A stretch of 42,569 nt of DNA, taken from an uncultured Selenomonadaceae bacterium. GTDB taxonomy: Bacteria; Bacillota; Negativicutes; Selenomonadales; Selenomonadaceae. Every line of letters begins with the position of its first letter. Within the stretch, counting starts at the first letter, position 1. The stretch is taken from assembly GCA_905234365.1 (NCBI GenBank), contig CAJOHI010000002.1:1-42569 (forward strand). The letters are read 5' to 3'. The notes beneath the pieces were generated by a model. It saw nothing but the letters and a program-made list of their open reading frames with translations, ran no database searches and was not told the DNA's origin. Below, piece after piece: positions 1 through 8,288 of the stretch. The position numbers and the translations under genes are program-made.

Positions 1-43
1 TTACCAATTATCATGGAAGTTTAATATCAATGCAAAATTGATG

Positions 44-100
44 ATGCAGAATGAAGAATTTGAAATTTAATTGCAATTCACTCTACGTTCTGCATTTTTT
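44..100 (+). terminator. Hairpin plus T-run, likely terminator of an upstream gene
   Basis: ATGCAGAA (44-51) pairs perfectly with TTCTGCAT (88-95), and an inner GAATT/AATTC pair extends the fold. A run of six T follows (95-100). This looks like a Rho-independent terminator on the + strand for a gene that ends before the window. The long, partly AT-rich inner part could also be a small inverted-repeat element; one copy is not enough to tell. Confidence 0.5.
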
Positions 101-139
101 GATTTTGGTTTTGAGTTTACAGATTGGAGTACAATTCAA

Positions 140-896
140 ATGAAGCAATTTATAGTTGATGCGTTCACCGATAAAGTATTTGCAGGCAATCAAGCAGCAA
201 TTTGTGTCCTTGATGATTGGTTGTCTGACGAAATGATGTTAAACATTGCAGGAGAAAATAATTTTTCAGAAACGGCTTTTACCGTAAAAGAAGGTGACGA
301 TTATCGTTTGCGCTGGTTTACGCCTGAAACTGAAATGGACCTTTGCGGTCATGCTACCCTTGCAACGGCTTATGTAATATTTGAGCACTACGATTTAAAT
401 ATTGCGACAATTACTTTTAAAACTTTGAGCGGTGATTTAATTGTAAAAAATAAAGGCGATTTGTACGAAATGAATTTTCCGGCTTATAAATTCAAACATG
501 TTGAAGTAACAGACGCAATGGAAGAAGCATTGGGTATTCGTTTTGCTAATGATTTTGGATTCTGAAGATGCAGTTAAAAATCTCAAACCTAATCTTAAGA
601 AATTTACTAAAATTGATGGATTGATTCAAGCTGTAACCGCTAAAGGCAGCGATTATGACTGTGTATCAAGGGTTTTTGCACCGAAAATCGGAATCAACGA
701 AGACCCAGTTACCGGCTCAACTCACTGTTTAATTGTTCCTTACTGGACTGCAAAACTTGGCAAGAACAAGTTGACGGCATTTCAAGCATCAAATCGAACA
801 GGCATTTTATATTGTGAAATTTCCGATGATAGAGTAAAAATTTCCGGTAAGGCTTCTTTGTACTCCATTTCTGAAATATTGCCGCATTTGAAATAA
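140..896 (+). pseudogene. Broken PhzF-family isomerase/epimerase gene
   Basis: The two halves of one PhzF-family protein lie in different frames. The first half starts at ATG 140, behind a GGAG at 126-129, and carries the family segments SETAF and DLCGHATLATAY. It runs into a stop at 565 just after LGIR. The second half resumes in another frame near 543 as LLMILDSEDAVKNLKPN and carries the closing motif EDPVTGSTH. Compared with the family, about 8-10 residues between LGIR and the LLMILDSE strand are missing, so the lesion looks like a small internal deletion that also shifts the frame, not a single miscalled base. PhzF-like proteins are dimeric isomerases with a diaminopimelate-epimerase fold; their substrates are usually unknown. 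The gene sits 18 bases upstream of leuB and could share its transcript. Confidence 0.85.
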
Positions 897-914
897 TTTT
901 AGGAGGCTTATTGC

Positions 915-1979
915 ATGAAAAAAATTGTTGTAATTCCTGGTGATGGAATTGGTAAAGAGATAACGGACAGCGCTGTTGAAGTTCTCAAAAAAGTTGACGA
1001 AAAATTTAATCTTGATCTTGAATATGAATTTCATGATGCCGGCGGTACAGCTTATGATAAATTTGGCGAACCGTTGCCGGCTGAAACTCTTGAAGCTTGC
1101 AAAAAAGCTGATGCCGTACTTTTCGGCGCTGTTGGCGGTAACAAATGGGATAATGTCAAAGCTGAATTGCGTCCTGAGCGTGCAATTCTCGGATTACGTA
1201 AAGGTTTAGGACTTTATGCTAATCTGCGTCCGGTTAAAGTTGTTGACGCTCTCGTTGACAATTCGCCACTTAAAGCGAATTTAGTTAAAGGCGTGGACCT
1301 GGTCATTGTCCGTGAACTTGTCGGCGGAATTTACTTCGGCGAGCGTTGCGAATCAGAAATTAAAAACGGTTCTGAACGTGCTTGGGATTTGGAAAATTAT
1401 TCAGTACCGGAAGTTGAAAGAATTACTAAACTTGCATTTGAGACAGCAAAGATTCGTCGCGGTAAATTGACTTCTGTTGATAAAGCTAACGTCTTGGCAA
1501 CTTCAAGACTTTGGCGCCGCACTGTTACAAAGTTGTCGGAAAACTACAGCGACGTTGAGTTAAATCATCTCTATGTTGATAACTGCGCAATGCAACTCTG
1601 CGTTAATCCGAAACAATTTGACGTAATTGTAACCGGCAATCTTTTCGGCGACATTTTAAGCGATGAAGCGGCAGTTATCGGTGGTTCAATCGGCCTTATG
1701 CCTTCTGCGTCGATTGGTGAATTTACAAGCCTTTATGAGCCAATTCATGGCAGTGCACCGGATATTGCTGGAAAAGGCATTGCCAATCCAATGGGAACGA
1801 TTCTTTCGGCGGCAATGCTGCTGCGCTATTCACTTCACGAAGAAGAAGCGGCGAAGGCAATCGAAAATGCTGTTGATAAAACACTTGATGACGGTTTCCG
1901 GACCGCAGACATTTACAGCGACGGCTTTAAAAAGCTGAGTACGGTTGAGACTACTCAAGAAATTTGTAAGCGTCTTTAA
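915..1979 (+). CDS. leuB: 3-isopropylmalate dehydrogenase
   Basis: This 354-residue protein has the expected length for LeuB, the NAD-dependent cytoplasmic enzyme that oxidises and decarboxylates 3-isopropylmalate in leucine synthesis. The N-terminus VIPGDGIGKEI, the substrate-loop segment AVGGNKWDN, the RELVGGIYFGER block and the C-terminal GSAPDIAGKGIANP nucleotide-binding segment are all typical of the isocitrate/isopropylmalate dehydrogenase family; the GGIYFG version points to LeuB. Start ATG 915 follows a strong AGGAGG at 901-906. The next gene begins within about 35 bases, and ilvB follows, so this is a branched-chain amino acid operon. leuA, leuC and leuD are not in the window. Confidence 0.95.
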   Translation: MKKIVVIPGDGIGKEITDSAVEVLKKVDEKFNLDLEYEFHDAGGTAYDKFGEPLPAETLEACKKADAVLFGAVGGNKWDNVKAELRPERAILGLRKGLGLYANLRPVKVVDALVDNSPLKANLVKGVDLVIVRELVGGIYFGERCESEIKNGSERAWDLENYSVPEVERITKLAFETAKIRRGKLTSVDKANVLATSRLWRRTVTKLSENYSDVELNHLYVDNCAMQLCVNPKQFDVIVTGNLFGDILSDEAAVIGGSIGLMPSASIGEFTSLYEPIHGSAPDIAGKGIANPMGTILSAAMLLRYSLHEEEAAKAIENAVDKTLDDGFRTADIYSDGFKKLSTVETTQEICKRL

Positions 1980-2012
1980 ATGTTGAATCGCATTTACGGA
2001 AGTGATTTAATT

Positions 2013-2588
2013 ATGAATGGAACAGCTTCTTATTCTTCAGAAAGGCGCAATAGATATGAATTAATCAACGGTGAAACCTATATGATGTCTAGTCCTGGTG
2101 TCAGCCATGTAAGAGTCAACGGTAATCTTCATAAAATTTTTGGAAATTATCTGGCAGGTAAACGCTGTGAACCGTTTAATCAATTTAATGTCTTTTTCAG
2201 CGAAACGGATCATTTTATTCCAGATGAGATTATCGTTTGTAATCCTGATATCGTTGAAGATGACGTTGTTCATGGCACTCCTGACTTGGTTGTTGAAATT
2301 TTATCTAAATCAACAGCACGCAAAGACAAGAATGAAAAATTTTTTAAATATGAACAGTATGGTGTTAAGGAATACTGGATTGTAGATCCATTTAGCAAAT
2401 CCGTTGATGTCTATCATCTCATTAATGATAAGTTGGTACGCGACGAATTTACTTACGCTTTATATACCGATATTGAATTTAAGCAGCTTGATGAGGAAGA
2501 AAAAGCCGAATCAAAATTTTATATTAAAGTTTCGATTTATGATGATTTTTATGTTAAACTTGACGATATTTTTGATCGCGTTAAATAA
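2013..2588 (+). CDS. Uma2-family (DUF820) PD-(D/E)XK-like protein
   Basis: This is a protein of about 191 residues of the Uma2 family, predicted to have a restriction-endonuclease-like fold; no defined cellular role is known to me. The conserved run of the family is visible: an acidic FIPDEIIVCNPD strand, then TPDLVVEILSKST, a Lys-containing helix and GVKEYWIVDP. The acidic residues and Lys fit a PD-(D/E)XK active site. The frame is open from ATG 1980, which abuts the leuB stop, but ATG 2013 has a GGAAGTG Shine-Dalgarno at 1998-2004 and gives the usual N-terminus, so I prefer it. It lies between leuB and ilvB and is probably co-transcribed. Its link to amino acid synthesis is probably only positional. 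Confidence 0.85.
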   Translation: MNGTASYSSERRNRYELINGETYMMSSPGVSHVRVNGNLHKIFGNYLAGKRCEPFNQFNVFFSETDHFIPDEIIVCNPDIVEDDVVHGTPDLVVEILSKSTARKDKNEKFFKYEQYGVKEYWIVDPFSKSVDVYHLINDKLVRDEFTYALYTDIEFKQLDEEEKAESKFYIKVSIYDDFYVKLDDIFDRVK

Positions 2589-2618
2589 AAGCGAATTTAT
2601 AAAGGCAGTGATAATATT

Positions 2619-4283
2619 ATGAGAGGTGCACAAGCCGTTGTTGAGTGCCTCAAAGAACAAGGCGTTGATACTCTGTTTGGTTATCCAGGCGGAATGATTT
2701 TGCCACTTTATGATGCACTTTACGACGATAAGAGTATAAATCAAATTTTAGTAACGCATGAACAAAATGCAGCACACGCGGCAGACGGTTACGCAAGAGC
2801 AACCGGCAAAGTCGGTGTCTGCATTGCGACAAGCGGTCCAGGTGCTACAAATTTGGTTACAGGAATTGCAACGGCTTTCATGGATTCAATTCCAATCGTT
2901 GCAATAACTGGACAAGTTGATACAAATTTACTCGGTCGCGACGCATTTCAGGAAACTGATATTTTGGATATAACTATGCCTGTTACTAAGCATAATTTCA
3001 AAGTTAAAGATGTCAGACAATTAGTCTCAACGATTCGCCAGGCTTTTGAAATTGCAATGAGCGGCCGTCGTGGTCCGGTACTTGTTGACATACCGCGTGA
3101 CTTATTTTTTGCCGAAGTCGATTATAAATATGAATCGCCGCCGGAAAAATCCAAAGGTAAACCGGATCCTGATTTTTTAATATGTGCTGCGGAAGCTGCT
3201 GACGAAATTGTTAAAGCCGAAAGACCTGTTGCGATCGTCGGCGGCGGTGCAATAAGTGCCGGTGCATCAAGAGAAATTATTGACTTCATTGAAAAATTTG
3301 ACTTGCCGGTTGTGCAAACGCTTATGGGTTTAGGTGCTGTGCCGCGTTCACATTCGCAAAATCTTGGATTCGCCGGTATGCACGGACAGAAAGCGGCAAA
3401 TCATGCGATCGCGGCGGCCGATTTAGTCATTGCGATTGGCAGCAGATTCGGCGACCGTCAAACTGGAAACTTGAGCAAGTATACAAAAGGTAGAAAATTT
3501 ATTCATATTGACATTGATCCTGCAGAGATTGATAAAAATGTTGGAAATAGTCTCGGACTTGCCGGAGATATGAAGACGATTTTAAAACTCTTAATGAGAC
3601 ACGAAGCGCCTCAAAAGCGCAATGATTGGTGGCGTCAAATTGATTCGTGGCTTGATGAATACGATTATGATTATCAAGTGAGTCGATTAACCGTACCTTG
3701 GGCAATGAATCAAATTGCAAAAAAGACTGCAGGAAAAAGTTTTGCATTTGCAACAGATGTCGGACAACATCAAATGTGGGCGGCATTGCATTTGAGGATT
3801 GAAGAACCGCGAACCTGGCTGACAAGTGGCGGTTTAGGTACAATGGGATTTGGATTACCTGCGGCAATGGGTGCTCAGTTGGCTTATGGAAAAAGTCGCC
3901 GAGTGATTTCAGTGACAGGCGACGGCGGAATTAAAATGACGGGCAATGAATTTTACACTATTGCAAGATTGAAATTGCCGATTATTTCGTTGATTGTCAA
4001 CAATACAAGTCTTGGAATGATTCGGCAACTTCAAAAGGTTTTTTATAAAGATCGTTACATTGCCTGCGAATTTGATTATCAAATGGATTATGTTGCCTAT
4101 GCTCAGAGTTTTGGTATTAAGGCAGTAGCGGTATCAACTCAAGAAGAATTTGCACAAGCACTTGCAAAGGCTATTGAAGATACCGATAATCCACGTGTCA
4201 TTGTGCTGAATGTTTGGCGCAGTTTTGTCGAACCTATGATTAAAGGCGGCGCAAATATTAACGAATTTGTTGATTTTAAATAA
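2619..4283 (+). CDS. ilvB: Acetolactate synthase, large (catalytic) subunit
   Basis: This 554-residue thiamine-diphosphate enzyme condenses two pyruvates, or pyruvate and 2-oxobutyrate, in valine, leucine and isoleucine synthesis. The N-terminal PYR domain holds the catalytic Glu near residue 48 (THEQNAAHAADGYARATGKVG is split here around that Glu). The central domain follows, and the C-terminal ThDP domain carries GDGGIKMTGNE followed by VNNTSLGMIRQ, the GDG...NN cofactor motif. The segment MTMPVTKH-like ITMPVTKHNF is also typical of acetohydroxyacid synthases. No ilvN regulatory subunit follows; a terminator and an unrelated transporter come next. The start at 2619 follows AAAGGCAG with normal spacing. 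Confidence 0.94.
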   Translation: MRGAQAVVECLKEQGVDTLFGYPGGMILPLYDALYDDKSINQILVTHEQNAAHAADGYARATGKVGVCIATSGPGATNLVTGIATAFMDSIPIVAITGQVDTNLLGRDAFQETDILDITMPVTKHNFKVKDVRQLVSTIRQAFEIAMSGRRGPVLVDIPRDLFFAEVDYKYESPPEKSKGKPDPDFLICAAEAADEIVKAERPVAIVGGGAISAGASREIIDFIEKFDLPVVQTLMGLGAVPRSHSQNLGFAGMHGQKAANHAIAAADLVIAIGSRFGDRQTGNLSKYTKGRKFIHIDIDPAEIDKNVGNSLGLAGDMKTILKLLMRHEAPQKRNDWWRQIDSWLDEYDYDYQVSRLTVPWAMNQIAKKTAGKSFAFATDVGQHQMWAALHLRIEEPRTWLTSGGLGTMGFGLPAAMGAQLAYGKSRRVISVTGDGGIKMTGNEFYTIARLKLPIISLIVNNTSLGMIRQLQKVFYKDRYIACEFDYQMDYVAYAQSFGIKAVAVSTQEEFAQALAKAIEDTDNPRVIVLNVWRSFVEPMIKGGANINEFVDFK

Positions 4284-4296
4284 TATAAGGAATTAA

Positions 4297-4340
4297 AAGG
4301 CGCTAACTATACGCCTAGTCGCACGTCAGGTGCGGCTTTT
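4297..4340 (+). terminator. Rho-independent terminator after ilvB
   Basis: GTCGCAC (4318-4324) pairs with GTGCGGC (4330-4336) across a 5-base loop, and TTTT follows. A smaller hairpin AGGCG/CGCCT lies just before it (4299-4315). Together they end the leuB-ilvB transcript 14 bases after the ilvB stop. Confidence 0.75.
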
Positions 4341-4362
4341 AAATTTAAGAAATGAGGAGATT

Positions 4363-5568
4363 ATGGACAAATTTAAATTAACAGTATTTCTCGGAGCCTT
4401 AGCAGCATTGGCACCGCTTTCAATGGATATGTATTTGCCGTCGCTGCCATTAATGCTCGAAGAATTTAACGTTGAGCCAAGTTTAATTCAACTGACGTTG
4501 ACAATGACAATGGTCGGAATGGCAATAGGACAAATAGTCGCCGGACCAATAAGCGACAGATATGGTCGAAAAACACCGTTAAAACTCGGCATGTTAGCAT
4601 TTGCTGTGTCAACATTCGGCTGCATGGTTTCAAATTCTATATGGATTTTCCTAATGTTTAGGCTTTTTCAAGGTCTTTCCGGCGCCTTTGGAATTGTAAT
4701 TGCGCGTGCAATAGCTCGTGATTTGTGTCAAGGAGCAGATTTAACTCGACTTTTTGCAATGTTAATGCTCGTCAATGGTCTTGCACCAATACTTGCGCCT
4801 ATTATTGGCGGACAGATACTATTTTTTGCAACGTGGCACGAAATTTTTGCATTGCTTGCCTTAATTGGAATGATTTTGTGGATTTCGTCAATCAAATTTA
4901 ATGAAACTATGCCAAAAGATATGCGAGCGGCTGATATAACTTCGAGTTTTAAAAATTTCACCTTGCTGATGAAAGATAGATACTTTTTAGGTCATTGTCT
5001 CATGCAATGTTTTTTTGGTGCTTCGTTCTTTGGCTACATTGCCGGTTCTTCATTTTTATTCCAAAATATATACAACGTTTCTCCACAAGTTTATAGCGCA
5101 ATTTTCGGTGGAATTGGTGCGTTAATTGCACTCAGCGGCACAATTCCTGCAAAATTCGCCGGCAAAATTCAAGAAATAAAAATGCTTGCCTGGACGATTG
5201 GGCAAGCTATAGTTGGAAGCAGTTTATTTTTATGCTGCGTAATTTTTAAAGCGCCAATTCAATTAACACTTGCAACATTAGTTATTACAGTGCCAACCAT
5301 GTCAGTTTTCGGCGCAACGAGTTTTTCACTTGCAATGCGTAAAAACGGTCATATGGCAGGTTCCGCTTCGGCATTGATTGGTTTCTTTTCAATGATTTCT
5401 GGCGGATTAATGGCGCCGCTCGTTGGCATTGCCGGCAGTCACAATGCCTTACCAATGGCAATAATAATGTTGCTTGGCTATGTAGGATCATTGATTTTCT
5501 TTCTCAAGATGATTTATTCAGAACATCATAGAGGTTTTCTTATTATGGATCACCAAAATAAACGATAA
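4363..5568 (+). CDS. Bcr/CflA-family MFS drug efflux transporter
   Basis: This is a 401-residue inner-membrane protein with about 12 hydrophobic segments. The N-terminal half has the drug/H+ antiporter signature of the Bcr/CflA family: APLSMDMYLPSLP in the first segment, then GQIVAGPISDRYGRKTPL between segments 2 and 3 and RLFQGLSGAFG in segment 4. Members export chloramphenicol, bicyclomycin, sulfonamides or other small molecules; the substrate here cannot be told. The frame is open from 4330, but ATG 4363 follows GAGGAG (4354-4359) and lies downstream of the terminator, so it is the start. The ABC ATPase starts 5 bases after the stop, which suggests translational coupling. Confidence 0.9.
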   Translation: MDKFKLTVFLGALAALAPLSMDMYLPSLPLMLEEFNVEPSLIQLTLTMTMVGMAIGQIVAGPISDRYGRKTPLKLGMLAFAVSTFGCMVSNSIWIFLMFRLFQGLSGAFGIVIARAIARDLCQGADLTRLFAMLMLVNGLAPILAPIIGGQILFFATWHEIFALLALIGMILWISSIKFNETMPKDMRAADITSSFKNFTLLMKDRYFLGHCLMQCFFGASFFGYIAGSSFLFQNIYNVSPQVYSAIFGGIGALIALSGTIPAKFAGKIQEIKMLAWTIGQAIVGSSLFLCCVIFKAPIQLTLATLVITVPTMSVFGATSFSLAMRKNGHMAGSASALIGFFSMISGGLMAPLVGIAGSHNALPMAIIMLLGYVGSLIFFLKMIYSEHHRGFLIMDHQNKR

Positions 5569-5573
5569 AAATT

Positions 5574-6314
5574 ATGATTGAAGTTAAAAATTTATGTAAA
5601 ATTTTCAAACACAAGAATCATTTAGGCGAGGTTACGGATAAAATTGCCGTTGATAATTTGTCATTTAAAGTTAAACGCGGTGAAATTTTCGGTCTTTTAG
5701 GCAAGAATGGTGCCGGCAAAACAACAACTATAAGAATGTTGACGCTACAAACTCAACCGACAAGTGGCGAAATTCTCTTTGACGGATTTTCAATCAACGA
5801 AGACTCAATCTCAATAAAAAAAATGATTGGTGTCGTGCCGCAGCATATTAATTTTGACCAAGATTTAACTGTTGGCGAAAATATGGAACTTCACGCAAGA
5901 TTATATCATCTAAATAAGGCTGAACGTCAACAACGAATTTCGGATTTACTTGACTATGTTGAATTATCAAACGTTGTCAATGACGGAGTTCGCCAACTTT
6001 CTGGTGGAATGAAACGGCGATTATTAATCATACGCGCATTGATTCACCGTCCGCAAATTCTATTTCTTGACGAGCCGACAGTTGCACTTGATCCACAAGT
6101 TCGGCGGCGAATTTGGAAATTAATTGAGCAGCTAAAATTAAAAGGTGTAACGATTGTTCTTACCACTCATTATATTGAAGAAGCGGAGCAGCTTTGTGAC
6201 AGAACGGCATTTTTAAAAAGTGGAAAGTTGATAGCATTTGATAAGCCTGCAAATCTCTGCAGAATTTATAATAAACAAAATCTCGAAGAAGTTTTCATCG
6301 AACTGATAAATTGA
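5574..6314 (+). CDS. ABC transporter ATP-binding protein (ABC-2/DrrA type)
   Basis: This 246-residue ATPase has Walker A GKNGAGKT near residues 43-50, the Q-loop in GVVPQHINF, the signature LSGGMKRR near residue 142, Walker B ILFLDEPT near 165 and the switch His in TTHYIEEAEQL. It resembles the DrrA/NodI-like ATPases that pair with an ABC-2 permease for drug or polysaccharide export. No permease gene follows: the next gene is convergent and only 3 bases away. It therefore either uses a permease encoded elsewhere or has lost its partner. There is no clear Shine-Dalgarno before ATG 5574; translation is probably coupled to the preceding transporter gene. Confidence 0.9.
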   Translation: MIEVKNLCKIFKHKNHLGEVTDKIAVDNLSFKVKRGEIFGLLGKNGAGKTTTIRMLTLQTQPTSGEILFDGFSINEDSISIKKMIGVVPQHINFDQDLTVGENMELHARLYHLNKAERQQRISDLLDYVELSNVVNDGVRQLSGGMKRRLLIIRALIHRPQILFLDEPTVALDPQVRRRIWKLIEQLKLKGVTIVLTTHYIEEAEQLCDRTAFLKSGKLIAFDKPANLCRIYNKQNLEEVFIELIN

Positions 6315-6317
6315 CAT

Positions 6318-7631
6318 TTAATCAATGCAAGGACAAGCCGGCTTATCAAAGTATTGACTGATAATTTTAACCGCGCAATATTCGCCGCACATTGAACAGG
6401 CTTCTTCAGTAGAATCATTACGGGCGCTGCGTTTTGCCTTTGCAAGTTCAGGATCAATGGCAAGCTGCATTTGTGCTTCCCAATCCAAAACCTTGCGAGC
6501 ACGAGCCATTTTTAAATCCCAATCGCGAGCGCCTTTTACACCTTTGACAATATCGGCAGCATGTGCAGCAATTCGCGAAGTTATAACGCCGTCATGTACA
6601 TCTTGAATGGTCGGCAACGCCAAATGTTCCGCCGGTGTTACGTAACAGAGAAAATCAGCACCACTGACCGCCGCAAGTGTTCCGCCAATCGCCGCCGTAA
6701 TGTGGTCATATCCAGGCGCCACGTCAGTTACAAGCGGACCGAGAACGTAAAACGGAGCATTACGACAGAGCCGCTTTTCCAATTTCATATTTGCTTCAAT
6801 TTGATCGTAAGGCACATGTCCAGGACCTTCAACCATAACTTGCACGCCACGCCGCCAAGCTCTATCAACAAGTTCTCCGAGAGTTATCAACTCTGTGAGC
6901 TGTCCTCTATCTGTTGCATCAGCAATACAGCCAGGTCTCATTCCATCGCCAAGACTAATTGTCACGTCATATTTTTCGCAAATATCAAGAATATCATCAT
7001 ACCGCTCAAGAAGCGGATTTTCTTTTTCATTGTGAAGAATCCAAGCTGCAATAAATGAACCGCCACGACTTACAATGTCCATTTCACGTTTTTGACGGCG
7101 CATTTTCTCGATTGCTTCACGTGAAACACCACAATGTAACGTCATAAAATCGGCACCGTCTTTTGCTTGTACCTCGATAGTTTTCAGTAAATCTTCTTCT
7201 GTCATCTCAACAACAGCGCCATGTTTTTGAATTGCTCTGACAGTAGCTTGATAAATTGGAACTGTACCTACCATAATTGTAGAATTTTTGATAATTTCAA
7301 GGCGTGATTTATCAATATTGCTTCCCGTCGACAAATCCATAACGGAATCGGCACCACATTTTATAGCTTCATCAAGTTTTGTAAGTTCAGGTTCAATATC
7401 AGGAAATTTACTTGAAGTTCCTATATTTGCATTAACTTTAGTACTTAGACCTTCACCAACTCCGCAAGGTTTTAATGAGGTATGGTTTATATTTGCACAA
7501 ATTGCGATAATTCCTCTAGCTACACCTTGACGAATTTGTTCAACAGGTAAATTTTCCTGTTCTGCTACAATTTTCATCGCCTCAGTAATTTTACCTTCAC
7601 GAGCCATTTGCATTTGAGTTGCCAAAATCAT
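6318..7631 (-). CDS. thiC: Phosphomethylpyrimidine synthase
   Basis: This protein of about 437 residues is the radical-SAM enzyme that rearranges aminoimidazole ribotide to hydroxymethylpyrimidine phosphate, the pyrimidine half of thiamine. The short bacterial form without a long N-terminal domain is seen. Conserved blocks include SLKPCGVGEGLSTKVNANIGTS, GADSVMDLSTG, SRGGSF, EGPGHVPYDQI and YVTPAEHL, and the C-terminal cluster motif CSMCGEYCAVK ligates the 4Fe-4S centre. The start is uncertain: GTG 7634, ATG 7631 and TTG 7625 are in frame, and the GGGGTG element lies so close that TTG 7625 has the best spacing. It is the last gene of the thi operon and ends 3 bases from the convergent ABC ATPase gene. 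One parS-like site lies inside it. Confidence 0.95.
   Translation of the reverse strand: MILATQMQMAREGKITEAMKIVAEQENLPVEQIRQGVARGIIAICANINHTSLKPCGVGEGLSTKVNANIGTSSKFPDIEPELTKLDEAIKCGADSVMDLSTGSNIDKSRLEIIKNSTIMVGTVPIYQATVRAIQKHGAVVEMTEEDLLKTIEVQAKDGADFMTLHCGVSREAIEKMRRQKREMDIVSRGGSFIAAWILHNEKENPLLERYDDILDICEKYDVTISLGDGMRPGCIADATDRGQLTELITLGELVDRAWRRGVQVMVEGPGHVPYDQIEANMKLEKRLCRNAPFYVLGPLVTDVAPGYDHITAAIGGTLAAVSGADFLCYVTPAEHLALPTIQDVHDGVITSRIAAHAADIVKGVKGARDWDLKMARARKVLDWEAQMQLAIDPELAKAKRSARNDSTEEACSMCGEYCAVKIISQYFDKPACPCID
7113..7128. other. parS-like site 1 (inside thiC)
   Basis: The 16-mer TGCTTCACGTGAAACA differs at one base from the ParB site consensus known from Bacillus subtilis (TGTTTCACGTGAAACA). 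It lies in coding sequence for a V-S-R-E-A stretch, so codon choice could have produced it by chance, but it shares 13 identical bases with the sites at 15767 and 20028. Confidence 0.5.
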
Positions 7632-7679
7632 CACCCCAATATAAAAATAGTAAATTCATAAAGAACGTTAATTTTAAAA

Positions 7680-8279
7680 TTACCAATCTTTAAAATAATC
7701 ATCAATATTTTCGCATTGCATTGGACCACTCATCACGCAAACGGCACTTGCTCCAGCTTTAAATATGGAATTAACATTGTCTTTATTGATACCTCCGATA
7801 GCATAAACTGGAATTGTAACATTACTTATAACTTCTTGAAAGAAATCCAGACCTCTCGGCGGTAAATTTTTTTTGCTGAGTGTGTCAAAAATATGACCGG
7901 CAATTACATATGTACAGCCGACGGATTGCGCTTTTCGGGCTTCTTCTGCTGAGTGGCAAGATGCACCAATTTCATGAAATTTTTCCTTATCTTCACTGCT
8001 CATAATCCTAAGCATTTGAAAAGTCATATGTATCGCGTCGGCTTTGAGTTTTAAAGCTGTATCAACAAAATTGTGAAAAATTAAAGGTACATCTTCTTTT
8101 TTACAAATTTTTAAAACATTTTTTGCTATATCTTCATATTCTATTTCAGTTAAGTCTTTTTCACGGAGTAGTATTGCTTTTGGTTTATATTTAACAATTT
8201 TTTCAATACGATTGAAAATATCTTCAGTACAAAGATGACGATTCGTCACGCAAATTAATTTTTGAATATTTGATTTCAT
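7680..8279 (-). CDS. ThiE/TenI-family protein, probably thiazole tautomerase (TenI-like)
   Basis: This 199-residue TIM-barrel protein belongs to the ThiE/TenI family. It would usually be named thiamine phosphate synthase, but the loop reads AGHIFDT with a His at residue 129, where ThiE has Gly-Pro; TenI of B. subtilis uses a His in this GHVF-like loop to aromatise the thiazole made by ThiG. The following NLPPRGLDF also matches the TenI-type KKGVPARGL segment. The ThiE phosphate and pyrophosphate residues (NDR.D, HLGQ.DL) are replaced by HNFVD and HMTFQML. I therefore infer tautomerase activity, with ThiE elsewhere. Its Shine-Dalgarno GAGGTG overlaps the thiH stop region, so the two are translationally linked. 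Confidence 0.75.
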   Translation of the reverse strand: MKSNIQKLICVTNRHLCTEDIFNRIEKIVKYKPKAILLREKDLTEIEYEDIAKNVLKICKKEDVPLIFHNFVDTALKLKADAIHMTFQMLRIMSSEDKEKFHEIGASCHSAEEARKAQSVGCTYVIAGHIFDTLSKKNLPPRGLDFFQEVISNVTIPVYAIGGINKDNVNSIFKAGASAVCVMSGPMQCENIDDYFKDW

Positions 8280-8288
8280 CTTGACACC

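Noticed and set aside
6561-7058. A 165-residue + strand frame inside thiC
   Set aside because: It is antisense to a well-conserved gene and has the composition of a shadow frame.
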